NCBI GenBank assembly: GCA_026692885.1
Contig: JAPLNJ010000883.1
Location: 1 to 6,617, forward strand
Length of the DNA: 6,617 nt
Direction of reading: 5' to 3'
From: Planctomycetota bacterium
GTDB taxonomy: Bacteria > Planctomycetota > Planctomycetia > Pirellulales > Pirellulaceae
Translations under genes and position numbers: made by a program
Part shown: positions 5,375 to 6,617 of the stretch, piece after piece
Layout of the letters: every line of letters begins with the position of its first letter
How positions within the stretch are numbered: the stretch's first letter is position 1
Notes under the pieces: generated by a model
The model's database searches: none
What the model was told of the DNA's origin: nothing
What the model saw: only the letters and a program-made list of their open reading frames with translations

Positions 5375-6295
5375 TCAGGCCCTACCCAACTCTCCGCCGA
5401 TTCGAGGCGAAGGCCCGTCCGTAAGCTTCTCCGCCGCGACGATCGCCGCCAAGCCCTCGCGATAGGACGGATACTCGAATCGAAACCCCAAGCGGTTCCG
5501 AAATCGCGAGCTGCGGACCTGTTTGCTTGAACCCGCGCGTAGCCTCGCGGGGGAGTCTACCGGAGCCGCGACAAACTGCGGCTCCGGCGCACCGAGCAGC
5601 TGGGCCAGATATCGATAGTAATCGCCCCGCAGTACGGGGTTTCCATCCGACACACAAGACACCAGCGGCCCCCCGCGGTCTCGCTCGGCAGCCAGTACGG
5701 CTCGGGCGGCGTCATCGACGTGGACCAGATTCAGATAGCCCGCCTGTGGCGCCGCCAGGGGCTTGCCGGCTTCCAATTCTCGGCGGCGAGGAATTCGGCC
5801 CGGCCCGTAGATCCCGCTCATCCGCAAGATCACCGATTGCCGTTCCCACGCCGAGTCTTGCAGCCGCCGCTCGGCTTCCAGACACGCGGCCCCCCCCTCG
5901 CGACTAGGCTGGCACGGCGAATCCTCGTCGACCCAACTGCCATCGGCTTGGCCGTAGACGCCGGTGGAGCTCACGTAGATGAGGCGGCCGGTGCCGCGTG
6001 GTAGCGTCGCGAGGACGTTGCACAGCCCATCGACATAGACTTCTCGAATCGACCGCTCGGACGCTCGTTCGTAGCCGACCGCAAACAGCACGGTCTCCGC
6101 CACCGGCAGATCGCCCCACAAAGCGGAATCCAGAATGTCGCCGATGATCGGGCGGATGCCGGCCGAAACGAACGCCTCGGCGCGGCCCGGCGAGCGGGTC
6201 ACCGCGACCACCTCGCAGCCCTGTTCAATCCAGCGAGCAGCCACCCGACGTCCGAGATACCCGCAGCCGAAAACAAGCTTGATCATGATTTGCAT
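5375..6295 (-). CDS. YeeZ-like atypical SDR / NAD(P)-binding epimerase-family protein
   Basis: With the chosen ATG (complement of 6293-6295) the protein is 306 residues, somewhat longer than E. coli YeeZ (274). The Rossmann dinucleotide motif is VFGCGYLGRR (about 8-17). VSSTGVYG (108-115) carries the SDR serine region. ILRMSGIYGPGR (156-167) and NLVHVDDAARAV (189-200) are typical of the NAD-dependent epimerase superfamily. The usual YxxxK catalytic pair is not visible: the equivalent region reads GGAACLEAERRL. This fits the atypical YeeZ-like subgroup, whose substrate is unknown. The frame is open upstream to 6388, but those residues are Arg-rich and unlike an SDR N-terminus. GGAAAG (complement of 6307-6312) lies 11 nt before the chosen ATG; the ATG at 6286 is an alternative three codons later. 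It is divergent from the secreted-protein gene at 6449. Confidence 0.88.
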   Translation of the reverse strand: MQIMIKLVFGCGYLGRRVAARWIEQGCEVVAVTRSPGRAEAFVSAGIRPIIGDILDSALWGDLPVAETVLFAVGYERASERSIREVYVDGLCNVLATLPRGTGRLIYVSSTGVYGQADGSWVDEDSPCQPSREGGAACLEAERRLQDSAWERQSVILRMSGIYGPGRIPRRRELEAGKPLAAPQAGYLNLVHVDDAARAVLAAERDRGGPLVSCVSDGNPVLRGDYYRYLAQLLGAPEPQFVAAPVDSPARLRAGSSKQVRSSRFRNRLGFRFEYPSYREGLAAIVAAEKLTDGPSPRIGGELGRA

Positions 6296-6448
6296 GATAG
6301 CATGTTCTTTCCGTCGTGAGACGCCGAGGACCGCGGACAGAAAAAGGTATCGACCCCTTCGCCTAGTCCGGCTTGTCCGCCAATCCACTTCGGGAATCTA
6401 TTTCGGCTCGCGTTGCTATCGAGGCAGGAACGCGCTATATTCATCGTC
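6296..6448. other. Divergent intergenic region
   Basis: This 153-bp region separates the SDR start from the secreted-protein start. It holds the plus-strand promoter candidate at 6413-6441. No confident minus-strand promoter was recognised. A weak interrupted hairpin (AAGGT...ACCCCTT) lies near 6345-6360. No small gene was seen. Confidence 0.5.
6413..6441 (+). promoter_or_regulatory. Putative promoter of the secreted-protein gene
   Basis: TTGCTA (6413-6418, four of six to the -35 consensus) and TATATT (6436-6441, five of six to the -10) are separated by 17 bp. Transcription would begin near 6448, directly at the ATG at 6449, so the mRNA would be leaderless or nearly so. This agrees with the absence of a Shine-Dalgarno sequence just before the ATG. 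Confidence 0.5.
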
Positions 6449-6617
6449 ATGGCCATCCATTCATCCCGCCTTGCGGCTGCGTGGGTCATTGCGATCTCTG
6501 GTGCGGCTGCGCCGGCCGCTGACAATGCGCGCGTGCAAGACGTAACGTTTACTGCGCAATGCGACGGCACCGAGCAACGCTATGTGCTGATGCTGCCCGC
6601 GGACTTCCAGCCGGCCC
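6449..6617 (+). CDS. Secreted protein, probable alpha/beta-hydrolase (5' part only)
   Basis: The frame is open from ATG 6449 to the window end, giving 56 complete codons. Residues 1-24 look like a Sec signal peptide: a short basic N-region (HSSR), a hydrophobic core (LAAAWVIAISGAAA) and a likely cleavage after APAA before Asp25. The mature start continues with VTFTAQCDGTEQRYVLMLP (32-50). A DGT-x-QRY-V-x-x-LP strand pair is typical of the first beta strands of secreted esterase or peptidase-like alpha/beta hydrolases, just before the oxyanion-hole region. The catalytic Ser, Asp and His would lie beyond the window, so the enzyme class is inferred from this start only. It is divergent from the SDR gene. 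There is no adjacent Shine-Dalgarno; the GAGG at 6421-6424 is too far away. Confidence 0.72.
   Translation, partial: MAIHSSRLAAAWVIAISGAAAPAADNARVQDVTFTAQCDGTEQRYVLMLPADFQPA

Noticed and set aside
6345..6360. AAGGT...ACCCCTT hairpin in the divergent region
   Set aside because: The stem is only about five pairs with a bulge, too weak to call as a terminator, operator or REP.
6296..6388. N-terminal extension of the SDR gene to the ATG at 6388
   Set aside because: The added 31 residues are Arg-rich and precede the normal short lead-in to the Rossmann motif; GGAAAG supports the ATG at 6295.
1..6617. CRISPR array, tRNA, rRNA, riboswitch
   Set aside because: No regularly spaced direct repeats with unique spacers were seen, and no tRNA cloverleaf, rRNA core or known riboswitch motif was recognised by eye. 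The repeats are palindromic and irregularly placed.

Overview
The window looks like GC-rich chromosomal DNA from a planctomycete, probably of the Pirellulales type. This is inferred from the style of the proteins and from the abundance of palindromic repeats between and inside genes, not from a marker gene. It holds five complete or nearly complete genes and the start of a sixth.

Layout: (1) Positions 1-511 carry no convincing gene but hold two large foldback structures: a roughly 178-bp imperfect palindrome with a perfect 25-bp GC-rich central stem, and a 123-bp nested palindrome containing a pair of inverted REP-like hairpins bounded by GTAG and CTAC. (2) Positions 512-2428 encode apolipoprotein N-acyltransferase (Lnt), the last enzyme of bacterial lipoprotein maturation. 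Its Glu-Lys-Cys triad is intact, and an inverted repeat lies in frame in a cytoplasmic loop. (3) Positions 2570-3814 look like a self-contained transcription unit: a near-consensus sigma70-type promoter, a membrane-anchored coiled-coil protein, a small single-span membrane protein whose GTG start lies inside the end of the first gene, and a textbook intrinsic terminator. (4) Positions 3833-5281 encode a double zinc-ribbon, multi-span membrane protein. The linker between its ribbons is built from copies of a second repeat family. (5) The convergent junction after it holds a perfect 48-bp palindrome with the same two-hairpin GTAG...CTAC design as the upstream element. (6) A minus-strand gene encodes a YeeZ-like atypical SDR (NAD(P)-binding epimerase family). 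(7) Divergent from it, the window ends inside a gene for a secreted protein, probably an alpha/beta-hydrolase, whose putative promoter would give a leaderless mRNA.

The genes do not form one pathway. Lnt and the two following genes all concern the envelope, but a separate promoter drives the latter pair. The most distinctive theme is palindromic DNA: at least five inverted-repeat elements in 6.6 kb. Two look like BIMEs (paired REPs) and two lie in frame within protein linkers. In one BIME the two hairpins differ by a compensatory base-pair change, which suggests that the stem itself is maintained.
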